Shown: positions 43,529 to 53,106, counted from the first letter of the stretch. The stretch: DNA of 64,000 nt from Streptococcus respiraculi (GCF_003595525.1 NZ_CP022680.1:1824001-1888000), one strand, 5' to 3'. Notes: generated by a model not told the origin, from the sequence alone. A program made the numbers and translations.

Positions 43529-44522
43529 AACTGAGGACCGTTTTTCCACGTGAACGACCGTTTGCGATCTTATCAAGAGCAGCATTAACTTCTTCAAAGG
43601 CAAAGACAGTGTCAATTGACGGCTTGATTTCAAGCTTCGTGAAAATATCTGCTACTTCTTGTAATTGCTGACCGTTACTTTCCACAAAGATGAAATGGTA
43701 ATGCACACCATATTTCGCAGCCATTTTATCAAACTTATGACCTGCTGCTTCAAACAAGAGTTGTTTTGCTATTGGTAACTTCATCCGTTTTGCAAACGCA
43801 CCATTTGGCATGGCACGAAGGGATACCAAGTGCCCACCCTTTTTCATAATGGACATCTGTTTTTTAGTCTCTTCCCCACCAAGGGTATCTAAGACATAAT
43901 CCACGCCTGTAAGAAGCTCCGTATAATCTTCTGTTTTATAGTCGATGAAGCGATCAGCCCCTAAAGCTAGGACACGCTCAGCATTAGCTCCGTCACCATT
44001 GGTAATAACTGTCAATCCTTTGGCTTTAGCAATTGGAATCGCCATTCCGCCGACACCACCAGTACCACCAGAGATGAAGATGGTCTGACCTGCTTGAGCC
44101 TGCATCAAATCAAGTGCCTGCATAATCGTAAGGGCTGTAAGGGGAACAGCAGCCGCTTCCACATCTGTTAAATAATCTGGAACCTTAGCAAGTGCCTCAG
44201 CATCCACTGCAACATACTCTGCAAAGGCACCGATATTGTCCAGCGGCAAACGACCAAAAACACGGTCTCCCTCTGCAAATTCTGTAACAGTTGAGCCAAT
44301 TTGCTCAACCAAACCAACCACTTCATTTCCTGCTGTCTGTGGGAATTTGTAAGGGACAATCATCTTGACATCTCCACGAGAAATCATATTATCGAGCGGA
44401 TTGACCCCAGCTGCCGTCACCTTAACCAACACTTGATGTGGCTTTAGCTCTGGCTTTGCGACCTCTACTATGGTCAGGGCGATATTCTTTTTATCATAAC
44501 GTGTGTGTTGTGCTGCTTTCAT
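43509..44522 (-). CDS. NADP-dependent medium-chain reductase (quinone oxidoreductase-like)
   Basis: MDR-family oxidoreductase of 337 residues without zinc ligands. GroES-like N-domain (GVNPLDNMISRGDVKMIVPY, GNEVVGLVEQIG) and Rossmann loop SGGTGGVGGMAIPIAKA. Start set at ATG 44522 (MKAAQHTRYDKK), with AAGGAAGA upstream. The last five residues come from a MITE-like element. A palindrome in front of it closely matches the one in front of the Rrf2 gene at 44719. Confidence 0.82.
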   Translation of the reverse strand: MKAAQHTRYDKKNIALTIVEVAKPELKPHQVLVKVTAAGVNPLDNMISRGDVKMIVPYKFPQTAGNEVVGLVEQIGSTVTEFAEGDRVFGRLPLDNIGAFAEYVAVDAEALAKVPDYLTDVEAAAVPLTALTIMQALDLMQAQAGQTIFISGGTGGVGGMAIPIAKAKGLTVITNGDGANAERVLALGADRFIDYKTEDYTELLTGVDYVLDTLGGEETKKQMSIMKKGGHLVSLRAMPNGAFAKRMKLPIAKQLLFEAAGHKFDKMAAKYGVHYHFIFVESNGQQLQEVADIFTKLEIKPSIDTVFAFEEVNAALDKIANGRSRGKTVLSFKNLYS

Positions 44523-44546
44523 CTTTTCTTCCTTTTCTTTTTGGTG

Positions 44547-44567
44547 TACTTGTATCTGAATCAAGTA
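44547..44567 (-). promoter_or_regulatory. Operator-like palindrome before the reductase gene
   Basis: Arms TACTTG/CAAGTA around nine bases; on the plus strand CTTGTATC is followed by CAAG. Matches 15 of 21 positions of the palindrome at 45153-45173. TATACT (-10) partly overlaps it on the minus strand. Confidence 0.55.
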
Positions 44568-44718
44568 TAACTATGTGTTCAAAAAATCTGACTTTCTTTA
44601 GTGGATTGAGAAAAGAATAGGACAAGGCAAGGAGCTGCAGATAGAACTGACGTCCATCAAAGCGACTTAACGATGCCCTAACATTTATTCAATTCACTAT
44701 AATTCGTCAGATAAGTGC

Positions 44719-45138
44719 CTACTTGGCAACTAGATAGAGATTTTCAATCACCTGCGCTAGCGTCTGCTCTGCCAAGTCTTTTTCCAATTGTTGCTCCACG
44801 CCTATAAAAATAGGAGCTACTGCTTCCTCGATATGCTTGCCAACAGGACAATCCTGATTGGCATTTTGATGAATCGGAAAGAGACGGATGTGGTCAATTT
44901 CCTGTGTCGCATAATAAATCTCTAGCAAGGATATTTCCTTAGGAGACTTACTGAGCTGGTAACCTGACTTCCCTTGTTGGGAGTCGATTAGGCCTGCGTT
45001 TTTCAACAGGGCAATGACTTTCCGAATATAGCTCGAATTTGTCCCAACGCTTGTCGCTAAGGCCTGCGAGCTTAACACTTTCTTACTTTCGCTAATCATC
45101 GTAAGGATATGAAGGGCAACTGAAAATTTTGTATCCAT
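44719..45138 (-). CDS. Rrf2 family transcriptional regulator (first of two)
   Basis: Winged-helix regulator of 139 residues, YwnA-like: MDTKFSVALHILTMISESKK, LATSVGTNSSYIRKVIALLK (recognition helix), and one cysteine in NQDCPVGKHIEEAV. It lacks the three-Cys iron-sulphur set of IscR, so redox or reactive-species sensing by the single Cys is plausible but unproven. Start set at ATG 45138 from the family N-terminus. It lies upstream of the reductase gene and shares an operator with it. Confidence 0.8.
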   Translation of the reverse strand: MDTKFSVALHILTMISESKKVLSSQALATSVGTNSSYIRKVIALLKNAGLIDSQQGKSGYQLSKSPKEISLLEIYYATQEIDHIRLFPIHQNANQDCPVGKHIEEAVAPIFIGVEQQLEKDLAEQTLAQVIENLYLVAK

Positions 45139-45151
45139 AAAGACTCCTTCT

Positions 45152-45204
45152 GTTCTTGTATCGAGAACAAGAACAAGTTTACCATAAAGAAATCCTCTTG
45201 GCAA
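45152..45204 (-). promoter_or_regulatory. Promoter and palindrome of the first Rrf2 gene
   Basis: TTGCCA (45199-45204), 17 bases, TAAACT (45176-45181) with TG-G before it. Right after it is a palindrome with arms GTTCTTGT/ACAAGAAC at 45152-45174, over the start of transcription: a typical autorepressor position. Confidence 0.6.
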
Positions 45205-45294
45205 GTCCTACGATTACATTTTTTAAAAATGGAGAACTGTTTTCCAAAATAATCAAAACTAGTCGGTCAAAAGCTACTACCATTCGTCTTCTGA

Positions 45295-45329
45295 TAAAAA
45301 AGACAAGAACCTTCTCACCTGTTCTTGTC
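45295..45329 (-). terminator. Terminator of the VOC/NAD-binding operon
   Basis: Perfect nine-base arms GACAAGAAC / GTTCTTGTC, ten-base loop, followed by TTTTTT on the minus strand. Confidence 0.78.
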
Positions 45330-45351
45330 CTAATATTCTAGTGAATAACGG

Positions 45352-46197
45352 CTATCTCAAACCAACTCGTACCACAATTCCATCCCCATCCACTACTTCA
45401 AGCAGGCGGGAATGAATCCAGTTAGGGGTCATGCCTAAGCTTCTTGCTCGTTCGTGGATAGCTACTAAATCCGTCTTAGTCTTGACACATACAGTGAAAT
45501 AGGCAAGGCCTGCCTGACCTGTTTCTCTACTTGCTGCCAACTTGCTATCCCACTCATTGACTGCCAAATGGTGGTGATAGTCGCCAGACGCTAGCCAACT
45601 GGCGTTTGAGATTGAGAACGTATCATTTAAGCCCAGCAGGTTTTGATAAAAAGCACTGGCAAACTGACTATCCTTGACCGACAGATGAACATGCCCCATA
45701 CGTGTGCCAACAGCAAGCCTGAAAGGCTCCGCATAAGCTCCTTTGTCATACAAATCTTGCGCAGCTAACTCCTCAGTGATCCCTACGATTCGTCCATCCT
45801 CACGAATGTCCCAAGCAGAAACGTCTTTGTCATGGTAGATTTCAATTCCATTTCCTTCTGTATCTTCTAGGTAAATGGCTTCGCTATAGCCATGATCTGC
45901 ACCACCAACCATGGGAATTCGATTTTCTGCTAGTCGCTTAAAGATAGTTGCCAAATCCTGCCGTGTAGGCACCAACAGCGCTAGATGATACAGCCCATGG
46001 GTCTTAGTTTTCCCATGACTAGCTGGAAGAAGGCGAACCAAGCCCTCATCGCCAACTCCCAATAAAACGTCTGTATCACTTTTATCGAGAATAGCAAGCC
46101 CTAGCATCTGCTGATAAAAGCGAGTCACGTTTTCCAGATTTTTCACATAAAGTGCGACTTCACCGAGAAAAATCTGACTGTTATAAGGGTAAACCAT
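45352..46197 (-). CDS. VOC family protein (CatE-like two-domain glyoxalase/dioxygenase)
   Basis: Two vicinal-oxygen-chelate domains in 281 residues (VALYVKNLENVTRFYQQMLG; second GHVHLSVKDSQFASAFYQNL). Candidate metal ligands: HLALLVP, a Glu in NGIEIYHD, and H in MGHVHL. CatE-type proteins are annotated as catechol 2,3-dioxygenases, but quinone, aldehyde or thiol conjugate detoxification is also possible. It begins six bases after the NAD-binding gene and ends the operon. Confidence 0.78.
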   Translation of the reverse strand: MVYPYNSQIFLGEVALYVKNLENVTRFYQQMLGLAILDKSDTDVLLGVGDEGLVRLLPASHGKTKTHGLYHLALLVPTRQDLATIFKRLAENRIPMVGGADHGYSEAIYLEDTEGNGIEIYHDKDVSAWDIREDGRIVGITEELAAQDLYDKGAYAEPFRLAVGTRMGHVHLSVKDSQFASAFYQNLLGLNDTFSISNASWLASGDYHHHLAVNEWDSKLAASRETGQAGLAYFTVCVKTKTDLVAIHERARSLGMTPNWIHSRLLEVVDGDGIVVRVGLR

Positions 46198-46203
46198 AAG
46201 AGC

Positions 46204-46833
46204 TTACTTTCTAAGGACTGAAATGCGTGCTTGAGGGTGGGTAGCCGCTTCAATCTCATCCACCATAGCAAGAGCATAGTCGGCATAGCTGATCTTGCTT
46301 TCGCCTGTTTCGTTTACCATAAAGACCTCGCCAGAAAGAAGGTACTCACCTGTTTTAGGATAGTCTACCTCAAAATCTGCTGCTGGGCTAATATAGGTCC
46401 AGTTGACATCCTTGACCTTGCGAAGAGCTGCCAAGCCCTTGCTCATGGCTTCTGCCAAGGGGAAATAGTCTGCTGGAAAGTCTGGTGTCTGATAGAGTTG
46501 AGTCGTTAAGCTCTCATCCACATACAAGCTACCTGCCCCACCAACGACCAATAGGCGTGTGTCACTTCCAGCTAAAATCGCGGTTAAATGCTCCAAAGAA
46601 GTCGTGTGTTGCGGAAACGTTTCGGGTGTGAATGCTCCAAAGGCACTAACTACCGCATCAAATCCTGCCAAGTCAGCTGCTTCCAAGGCAAATAAATCTT
46701 TTTGCAAGACTTCTTGCGCCTGCGATTGATTGCTGGAGCGAACAATGGCTGTCACCTCGTGGCCACGCGCCACCGCTTCTGCTACAATCGCTTGTCCTGC
46801 CTGTCCATTTGCACCAATTACTGCTAGTTTCAT
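46204..46833 (-). CDS. NAD(P)-binding atypical short-chain reductase (NmrA/YwnB-like)
   Basis: Rossmann protein of 209 residues: KLAVIGANGQAGQAIVAEAV (G-x-x-G-x-x-G), VVSAFGAF, LLVVGGAGSLYVD, and NWTYISPAADF. It is of the YwnB/SDR-a5 type with no classic Tyr-x-x-x-Lys pair, so it may be a reductase or redox sensor. In several Gram-positives this family sits beside an Rrf2 regulator (ywnA-ywnB), as here. First gene of a two-gene operon behind a doubly operator-flanked promoter. Confidence 0.8.
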   Translation of the reverse strand: MKLAVIGANGQAGQAIVAEAVARGHEVTAIVRSSNQSQAQEVLQKDLFALEAADLAGFDAVVSAFGAFTPETFPQHTTSLEHLTAILAGSDTRLLVVGGAGSLYVDESLTTQLYQTPDFPADYFPLAEAMSKGLAALRKVKDVNWTYISPAADFEVDYPKTGEYLLSGEVFMVNETGESKISYADYALAMVDEIEAATHPQARISVLRK

Positions 46834-46848
46834 TTATTTTCTCCAATC

Positions 46849-46913
46849 GTTGTAATATTTTATGTTACAACAAAATTCTATCACTCCTTAGATGTAATGT
46901 CAATTATTACAAC
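46849..46913 (-). promoter_or_regulatory. Promoter with two Rrf2-type palindromes
   Basis: TTGACA (46898-46903), 17 bases, TAGAAT (46875-46880) with TG-A before it. Palindrome 1 with arms GTTGTAA/TTACAAC at 46849-46871 lies after the start of transcription; palindrome 2 (GTTGTAAT/ATTACATC) at 46891-46913 covers the -35. A repressor on both would close the promoter. Confidence 0.65.
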
Positions 46914-46920
46914 TTGAATG

Positions 46921-47085
46921 TTAGAACCTGTATTTATAAGCGAAGTGATCCTAATCGGGAGCTTATTTTACAACAATCTAGGCGCTTTTTTGAAGGAATA
47001 CTGACTGTATTTCGAAAAAAAGTAGCGATGAGTAGCGTAAAATAAGCACTAAATAGAGTTGCTGAGCTGTGAATACAGGTTCTTA
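46921..47085. mobile_element. MITE-like element, 165 bases, with terminal and internal inverted repeats
   Basis: Ends TTAGAACCTGTATT and AATACAGGTTCTTAA; internal arms GCTTATTTTAC and GTAAAATAAGC. Its end AGAACCTGTATT matches the outer end of the transposase remnant at 29540. No coding capacity. Confidence 0.65.
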
Positions 47086-47135
47086 AAATACTCCTCTGAA
47101 CAAAAAAGACTAGCTCAGCCAGTCCTTTCTATATA

Positions 47136-47345
47136 CTACTCCTCCTCCTTCTCATTCCCATTCTGTTTTGACTCAGCAATGAGGCTAGTAACGATGATTC
47201 CAAGTAGCATGCCAAACCCTGGTCCCATTATAAGACCAACTGAAATATTACCTATCAAACTACCGATAACAAAGCCTAGAGAAGCCCCAAAAGACAAACC
47301 AAGGCTGATTCCGATAGCTAGGGAGTTGTCAGTTGTTTTTTTCAA
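47136..47345 (-). CDS. Small glycine-zipper membrane protein
   Basis: 69 residues: charged N-terminus, then two hydrophobic segments full of spaced glycines (LAIGISLGLSFGASLGFVIG and LIMGPGFGMLLGIIVT), then a Lys/Glu tail. Start is TTG 47345, nine bases after AGGAGG and overlapping the Rrf2 stop (ATTTGA), so translation is coupled. Function unknown; spaced glycines suggest tight helix packing or oligomers in the membrane. Confidence 0.65.
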   Translation of the reverse strand: MKKTTDNSLAIGISLGLSFGASLGFVIGSLIGNISVGLIMGPGFGMLLGIIVTSLIAESKQNGNEKEEE

Positions 47346-47794
47346 ATCCTATTTCCTCCTAAACGACTTTTTTCTTGTGCTTCACGGACTAAGTCAGCCA
47401 GTGTTGTTTGACGAAGTTGATGTTCCAAGGCTTTTTGAGCTTCCTCTAAGCGACCATCTAAGACAGCATGGATGCTTCGCCCCACATTGCAATCAGGATT
47501 AGGATTGTCATGAAAGCCAAAGAGCTGACCCGACTTGCCCAAACTATCGACCGCTTCATAGATATCATAGAGGCTAATCTGTTCAAATGCTTGGACAATC
47601 TTTGCTCCTCCTGTCCCCCTGGCAATCGCAACTAGCTTTGCTGCCTTAAGCTGAGACAGGACATTGCGAATAATTACAGGATTGACCCCTACGCTACCTG
47701 CTAAATAGTCACTCGTCACCTTGGTCGTCTCTCCCTCAAGACCCAAGAGTACCAAGATATGAGTTGCAATGGTAAAACGGCTTGAAATCTGCAT
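47342..47794 (-). CDS. Rrf2 family transcriptional regulator (second of two)
   Basis: 150 residues: MQISSRFTIATHILVLLGLE, LAGSVGVNPVIIRNVLSQLK (recognition helix), one cysteine in NPDCNVGRSIHAVL. Same subgroup as the first Rrf2 gene. Start ATG 47794 follows GGAGGAT. Its promoter carries a TGTTACAA half-site like those in the palindromes before the NAD-binding gene, so it probably controls both. Co-transcribed with the glycine-zipper gene. Confidence 0.8.
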   Translation of the reverse strand: MQISSRFTIATHILVLLGLEGETTKVTSDYLAGSVGVNPVIIRNVLSQLKAAKLVAIARGTGGAKIVQAFEQISLYDIYEAVDSLGKSGQLFGFHDNPNPDCNVGRSIHAVLDGRLEEAQKALEHQLRQTTLADLVREAQEKSRLGGNRI

Positions 47795-47813
47795 GTCATC
47801 CTCCTTTTTCTTT

Positions 47814-47842
47814 AGTATAACGAATTTCCATTGTAACATCAA
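47814..47842 (-). promoter_or_regulatory. Promoter of the second Rrf2 gene
   Basis: TTGATG (47837-47842), 17 bases, TATACT (47814-47819). TGTTACAAT directly after the -35 matches the half-site of the 46849-46913 operators. Confidence 0.6.
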
Positions 47843-47845
47843 CTC

Positions 47846-47905
47846 TTAGAATCTGTATTCACAGCTCAGCAACTCTATTTAGGAGCTTATAAATACAGGT
47901 TCTTA
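47846..47905. mobile_element. MITE-like element, 60 bases
   Basis: TTAGAATCTGTATTCACAGC at one end, AATACAGGTTCTTA at the other; the body is the reverse complement of the right end of 46921-47085. It lies just upstream of the Rrf2 promoter. Confidence 0.65.
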
Positions 47906-47974
47906 CGTCAATCACTCTTTCATCCTTATCTCCAAATCTATGTCATAAAATATTACATGAAATTCTTTTTATCA

Positions 47975-48003
47975 TTGACGAATCCTGTTAGCAGATGTAT
48001 AAT
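47975..48003 (+). promoter_or_regulatory. Promoter of the acnA-gltA-icd operon
   Basis: TTGACG (47975-47980), 17 bases, TATAAT (47998-48003) with TG before it. No cre site was found. Confidence 0.75.
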
Positions 48004-48040
48004 AATTGTCAAAATTGGAAAAATATACGGAGGTCTCGAG

Positions 48041-50707
48041 ATGAACAAGACTAGTAAATCGTCGTTCAATCATCGTGAATTTGGCTATTACAGCATTCGA
48101 GATGCAATGGAGCAAGAAAACAAGGATATCACACACCTTCCCTATACCATCCGTATCTTGATTGAGAGTTTACTCAGGAACTACGACGAAGATAATGTCA
48201 CAAAATGTCACATTTTAAATCTGATTAATTATAACGCACAAGCTCCTCGTGGTGAAGTTCCTTTCAAACCGAGCCGCGTGATTCTCCAAGATTTTACCGG
48301 TGTTCCTGTTGTGGTCGATCTTGCTTCTATGCGTGAAGCAATGATTGCTCACAGTGGAAATCCTGATTTGATTAACCCTGAAATTCCAGTTGATTTAGTC
48401 ATTGACCATAGTGTACAGGTAGATGCCTATGGCTGCGATACAGCCTTGGAAGAGAATATCACATTAGAATTTGAGCGAAATAATGAACGCTATGAATTTC
48501 TCAAATGGGCTGAAAATTCCTTTGACAATTATCGTGCTGTTCCCCCTGCAACTGGGATTATTCATCAGGTCAATATTGAATTTTTAAGCGATGTCATCAT
48601 TGAAAAAGACGGTCTCCTCTATCCTGATTCCATGTTTGGAACAGATAGTCATACCACGATGATCAACGGCATTGGGGTCCTTGGCTGGGGCGTTGGGGGG
48701 ATTGAGGCTGAAGCTGCCATGCTGGGAGAGGCTTCTTATTTCCCTGTTCCAGAGGTCATAGGCGTGCGTTTCACAGGCCGTCTTCCCAAAATTGCAACAG
48801 CAACCGATTTGGCGCTCACTGTCACACAAGTCTTGCGCAAGGAGCAGGTGGTTGGGAAATTCGTCGAATACCTAGGACCTGGTCTTGCTCATCTGAGCCT
48901 AGCAGACCGAGCAACCATTGCCAATATGGCGCCTGAATATGGTGCTACCTGCGGTTATTTCCCCATTGATCAGGAAACCTTAAACTACATGCGCCTGACC
49001 AATCGAGACGAAGAACATATCGCCCTCACCGAACACTATGCTAAACTCAACGACCTTTTCTACAATCCAGATATCGAGCCTCGCTACAGCAAGGTTATCA
49101 ATATTGACTTATCCAGTATCCGTCCTAGTATTGCAGGACCAAAACGACCACAAGATTTGATTGATTTGGCAGATGCCAAGTCCACCTTTGAAGCAAGTAT
49201 CAGTCAAGAAACAGGAACCCAAGGCTTTGGCTTGACCTCAGAAGAGTTAGACAAGACCGCTACTGTTACGATTGATGGGCAGGTTTTTCCAATCAAAACA
49301 GGACATGTGGCAATCGCTGCGATTACCTCTTGCACCAACACCTCCAATCCCTATGTTCTCATGGCTGCAGGACTTCTTGCCCGCAATGCAGTCGAAAAAG
49401 GACTAAGTGTTGTGCCAACCGTCAAAACATCGCTCGCTCCAGGCTCCAAGGTCGTATCTGCTTATCTAAAAGAGTCAGGTCTTCAAGCCTATCTGGACAA
49501 ACTAGGCTTTCAGGTTGTGGGCTACGGCTGTACCACTTGTATCGGAAACTCGGGAAATCTCCGGCCTGAAGTAGCACAGGCCATTACAGACAAGGACCTG
49601 CTCGCTTCTGCTGTCCTCTCTGGCAATCGCAACTTTGAAGGGCGTATCAATCCTCTAGTCAAGGCCAATTTCCTAGCGAGCCCGCCACTCGTTGTGGCCT
49701 ACGCCCTTGCAGGAACGACCACTATTGACTTAACCCGTGACCCACTGGGATTTGACGCTAACAATCAGCCTGTTTATCTGGAGGATATCATGCCCAAAAG
49801 ACAGGAAATCGAAGCCTACGTCGACCAGTATGTCACCCGAGACCTCTTTCAAAAAGAATACGAACATGTCTTTTCAGACAGCAAGAAGTGGAACCAGATT
49901 CCCGTCACCAAAAGTAAGAACTATCACTGGAATGCTCAATCTACCTACATTCAAAATCCCCCCTATTTTGACCAGTTAGATAACGACTTAGCGATTCGCC
50001 CTCTGCTCAATCTTCAGCCGCTTGCAAAATTTGGGGATAGTGTCACGACAGACCACATTTCACCAGCTGGAAACATTGCTCGAATCAGTCCTGCTGCCCG
50101 CTATTTAAGCGAACACGGTGTGGACTATATGAACTTTAATTCCTACGGCAGCCGCAGGGGAAATCACGAGGTCATGATGCGGGGCACCTTTGCCAATATC
50201 CGTATCAAAAATGAACTGGCAAACGGAAGAGTAGGTGGGTTTACTTCCTACAAAGGGGAGATTGTCCCGATTTATGATGCAGCCATGGCCTATCAGGCAG
50301 CAAATATCGGAACCTTGATTATCGCTGGAAAAGATTATGGTATGGGTTCAAGCCGTGACTGGGCTGCAAAAGGTTCTGCACTGCTCGGTGTTAAGGCAGT
50401 CTTGGCTGAGAGTTTTGAACGCATCCACCGCTCCAACCTCGTCATGATGGGCATTGCACCGCTTCAATTTTTAGAAGGGCAGACAGCAGACACTCTTGGT
50501 TTAACCGGCTTGGAACGCTATGATATTCACCTTCCTGAAGCGCCCACTATTCAAGAAATGGTGGACATTGTCGCACATGGAGAGCAAGGAGACATCGCTT
50601 TTCAAGCCTTGTTACGCTTTGATGCCGCCGCAGATATTCGTTACTACCAAAACGGCGGTATTCTCCCCATGGTCGTCCGCAAGAAACTGGCTGCATCTCA
50701 ACCCTAG
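48041..50707 (+). CDS. acnA: Aconitate hydratase
   Basis: Iron-sulphur enzyme converting citrate to isocitrate; 888 residues as for AcnA. Start set at ATG 48041 behind CGGAGG. Cluster cysteines: [10 protein letters not shown] and [12 protein letters not shown]. Swivel domain with [16 protein letters not shown] [13 protein letters not shown]. First gene of a three-gene operon with gltA (16 bases on) and icd. In streptococci the operon feeds glutamate synthesis rather than a complete cycle. Confidence 0.95.
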   Translation: MNKTSKSSFNHREFGYYSIRDAMEQENKDITHLPYTIRILIESLLRNYDEDNVTKCHILNLINYNAQAPRGEVPFKPSRVILQDFTGVPVVVDLASMREAMIAHSGNPDLINPEIPVDLVIDHSVQVDAYGCDTALEENITLEFERNNERYEFLKWAENSFDNYRAVPPATGIIHQVNIEFLSDVIIEKDGLLYPDSMFGTDSHTTMINGIGVLGWGVGGIEAEAAMLGEASYFPVPEVIGVRFTGRLPKIATATDLALTVTQVLRKEQVVGKFVEYLGPGLAHLSLADRATIANMAPEYGATCGYFPIDQETLNYMRLTNRDEEHIALTEHYAKLNDLFYNPDIEPRYSKVINIDLSSIRPSIAGPKRPQDLIDLADAKSTFEASISQETGTQGFGLTSEELDKTATVTIDGQVFPIKTGHVAIAAITSCTNTSNPYVLMAAGLLARNAVEKGLSVVPTVKTSLAPGSKVVSAYLKESGLQAYLDKLGFQVVGYGCTTCIGNSGNLRPEVAQAITDKDLLASAVLSGNRNFEGRINPLVKANFLASPPLVVAYALAGTTTIDLTRDPLGFDANNQPVYLEDIMPKRQEIEAYVDQYVTRDLFQKEYEHVFSDSKKWNQIPVTKSKNYHWNAQSTYIQNPPYFDQLDNDLAIRPLLNLQPLAKFGDSVTTDHISPAGNIARISPAARYLSEHGVDYMNFNSYGSRRGNHEVMMRGTFANIRIKNELANGRVGGFTSYKGEIVPIYDAAMAYQAANIGTLIIAGKDYGMGSSRDWAAKGSALLGVKAVLAESFERIHRSNLVMMGIAPLQFLEGQTADTLGLTGLERYDIHLPEAPTIQEMVDIVAHGEQGDIAFQALLRFDAAADIRYYQNGGILPMVVRKKLAASQP

Positions 50708-50723
50708 ATAGAAAGGAAAGCCT

Positions 50724-51851
50724 ATGGTAGAAGAAAATGGATTAAAGGATTTAATTGCTTGTCATACCCGTATCAGCTCGATTGTCGATGATCATCTAGC
50801 CTATGCAGGCTATGATATCGCAGAATTGATGAACAATCAGGCTACATTTGAAGAGACCATTTTTCTCCTTTGGAACTTGCGACTGCCGACTGCAAGCGAA
50901 TACCAGAACTTCACAGACGAATTGCGGGCCAACTATGACATCAGCGATGCCGTCGAACAATGTATCCTCATTCAATCGCGCAAGCACCTCCACCCCATGA
51001 GTGTCCTACGCTCCACCGTTAGCCTCTTAGGTGTCTACAATGTCAATGCAGAAGAACAGTCGTTTGAGGCCACCTACGAGCAGTCGATTCAGTTAATGGC
51101 AAAGATTCCTACGATTATTGCGACCTTTGCTCGCTTGCGAAATGGGCAGACACCAATTGCGCCGCGCAAGGATTTGGGCTTTGCAGAAAATTTCCTCTAT
51201 ATGCTGACAGGAAAAGCACCTTCTGCACTTGAAATCGAAGCCCTTAACAAGGCCTTGATTTTACATGCTGATCACGAACTCAATGCTTCTACCTTTGCAG
51301 CCCGTGTCTGTGCTTCAACCCTGTCTGATATTTATTCCTGCGTTACGACCGCTATCGGTACCTTGAAAGGACCGCTCCACGGCGGAGCCAATGAACGCGT
51401 CTTTGATATGTTGCAGGAAATCCGCGCCTGTGGCGACACCAAAGCCTATCTCCAACAAAAATTAGATTCGCAGGAGAAAATCATGGGCTTTGGCCACCGC
51501 GTCTACAAACGACAAGACCCAAGAGAAAGCTACCTCCGCCAAATGGCCAAGGAATTGACCCAAGGAAGCGAACATGAAATTTGGTACCAGCTCTCTCGGG
51601 AAATCGAAGACTACATGAAACACACCAAGGGCTTGATTCCAAATGTCGATTTCTACTCGGCAACAGTCTACCATGTCCTTGGTATTGATAGCTCCATTTT
51701 TACACTGATTTTTGCCATGAGTCGGGTGGCCGGCTGGATTGCCCATATTCAGGAACAACAGCGGTTTAACAAACTGATGCGTCCTCGTTCCCGCTACCTC
51801 GGACCTGAAAAACTGACCTATGTCCCCCTAGAAAGGAGAAACCATGCCTAA
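50724..51851 (+). CDS. gltA: Citrate synthase
   Basis: Condenses acetyl-CoA and oxaloacetate to citrate; 375 residues, the Gram-positive type II short form (CitZ-like). Active residues: [12 protein letters not shown] (His), [13 protein letters not shown] (His) and [12 protein letters not shown]; Asp in [10 protein letters not shown]. Ends eight bases inside the icd start, giving tight coupling. Oxaloacetate must come from anaplerotic enzymes outside the window. Confidence 0.95.
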   Translation: MVEENGLKDLIACHTRISSIVDDHLAYAGYDIAELMNNQATFEETIFLLWNLRLPTASEYQNFTDELRANYDISDAVEQCILIQSRKHLHPMSVLRSTVSLLGVYNVNAEEQSFEATYEQSIQLMAKIPTIIATFARLRNGQTPIAPRKDLGFAENFLYMLTGKAPSALEIEALNKALILHADHELNASTFAARVCASTLSDIYSCVTTAIGTLKGPLHGGANERVFDMLQEIRACGDTKAYLQQKLDSQEKIMGFGHRVYKRQDPRESYLRQMAKELTQGSEHEIWYQLSREIEDYMKHTKGLIPNVDFYSATVYHVLGIDSSIFTLIFAMSRVAGWIAHIQEQQRFNKLMRPRSRYLGPEKLTYVPLERRNHA

Positions 51852-53025
51852 TACGATTTCCCTCAAAAATGGCAAGCTCGTCGTACCTGACCACCCTATT
51901 ATCCCTTATATCGAGGGTGACGGAGTGGGACAAGACATCTGGCGACAAGCACAAGCTATCTTTGACCGTGCAGTGGAAGTAAGCTACCAAGGTCGCCGAA
52001 AAGTAAAATGGCGCGAAGTTTTGGCTGGTAAAAAAGCCTATGATACAACAGGACAGTGGCTACCAGAAGAAACCATGACCCGCATTAACGACCACTTGGT
52101 GGCGATCAAAGGACCGCTTGAAACACCTATCGGCGGTGGCATCCGTTCACTCAACGTTGCTCTCAGACAGGAGTTGGACCTCTATGCCTGCCTGCGACCG
52201 ATTCGCTACTTTAAGGGAATCGATAGCCCCCTCAAAGCCCCTGAAAAGACCAATATCACCGTCTTTAGGGAAAATACCGAGGACATCTATGCAGGGATTG
52301 AATGGGAGGCAGGAACAATAGAAGCCAAACAGGTCATTGACTTCCTCCAGTCTGACATGCAGGTACAGAAGATTCGCTTTCCAGCAACCAGCAGCATCGG
52401 TATCAAGCCGATTTCAATCGAAGGAAGTGAACGGATTGTGCGTGCTGCAATCGACTATGCCCTTGCAAATAAGCTATCTCAGGTGACTCTCGTCCACAAG
52501 GGAAATATCCAGAAATTCACCGAAGGAGGCTTTCGCAAATGGGGCTACGAACTAGCCCAGCGCGAATATAGGGCATACTTAGAAAGTGGGCAACTGCAAA
52601 TCAACGACATCATCGCAGATAATTTCTTCCAGCAAGCCCTGCTTCATCCTGAAACATTTGACGTGGTTGTCTTTACCAACCTTAATGGAGATTATGCAAG
52701 CGACGCCCTAGCCGCTCAAGTGGGCGGCATCGGAATTTCACCTGGTGCCAACATCAACTACCAGACGGGACACGCCATTTTTGAAGCTACTCATGGTACC
52801 GCACCAGATATTGCAGGGCAAGACAAGGCAAACCCCTGCTCCCTCCTTCTTTCTGGCGCTATGCTCTTTGCCTATATCGGCTGGCAGGAGGTGACCGACC
52901 GTATTCAAGGAGCGATTGAAAAGGCCCTAGAAAACCACGAAATGACTGCTGACCTAGCACAAGCGTCTAAGGTAAAAGCCCTCAGCACCAGCCAGTTTGC
53001 TGAGCATCTGGTGGCCTATCTCTAA
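51844..53025 (+). CDS. icd: Isocitrate dehydrogenase (NADP-type)
   Basis: Decarboxylates isocitrate to 2-oxoglutarate with reduction of NADP; 393 residues. Signature [20 protein letters not shown], substrate Arg residues near PATSSIG, and [20 protein letters not shown]. Last gene of the operon; a terminator follows at 53085. Confidence 0.95.
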   Translation: MPNTISLKNGKLVVPDHPIIPYIEGDGVGQDIWRQAQAIFDRAVEVSYQGRRKVKWREVLAGKKAYDTTGQWLPEETMTRINDHLVAIKGPLETPIGGGIRSLNVALRQELDLYACLRPIRYFKGIDSPLKAPEKTNITVFRENTEDIYAGIEWEAGTIEAKQVIDFLQSDMQVQKIRFPATSSIGIKPISIEGSERIVRAAIDYALANKLSQVTLVHKGNIQKFTEGGFRKWGYELAQREYRAYLESGQLQINDIIADNFFQQALLHPETFDVVVFTNLNGDYASDALAAQVGGIGISPGANINYQTGHAIFEATHGTAPDIAGQDKANPCSLLLSGAMLFAYIGWQEVTDRIQGAIEKALENHEMTADLAQASKVKALSTSQFAEHLVAYL

Positions 53026-53084
53026 CAATGCCTGCCCAGCCTTCATGTCTGACGGATTAAAGTCTTTTTCCTATCCATACCCAC

Positions 53085-53106
53085 ATGCCCCTTGCGGGCA
53101 TTTTTA
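53085..53106 (+). terminator. Terminator of acnA-gltA-icd
   Basis: ATGCCC-CTTG-CGGGCAT followed by TTTTAT. Confidence 0.75.

Noticed and set aside
45295..45329. GTTCTTGTC palindrome as another Rrf2 operator
   Set aside because: It is followed by six Ts on the minus strand just after the operon stop, so it is a terminator; likeness to the operator is probably coincidence.
48004..48016. AATTGTCAAAATT as a CodY box in front of acnA
   Set aside because: It lacks the central part of the 15-base CodY consensus; too weak to list, though CodY control of this operon would make sense.
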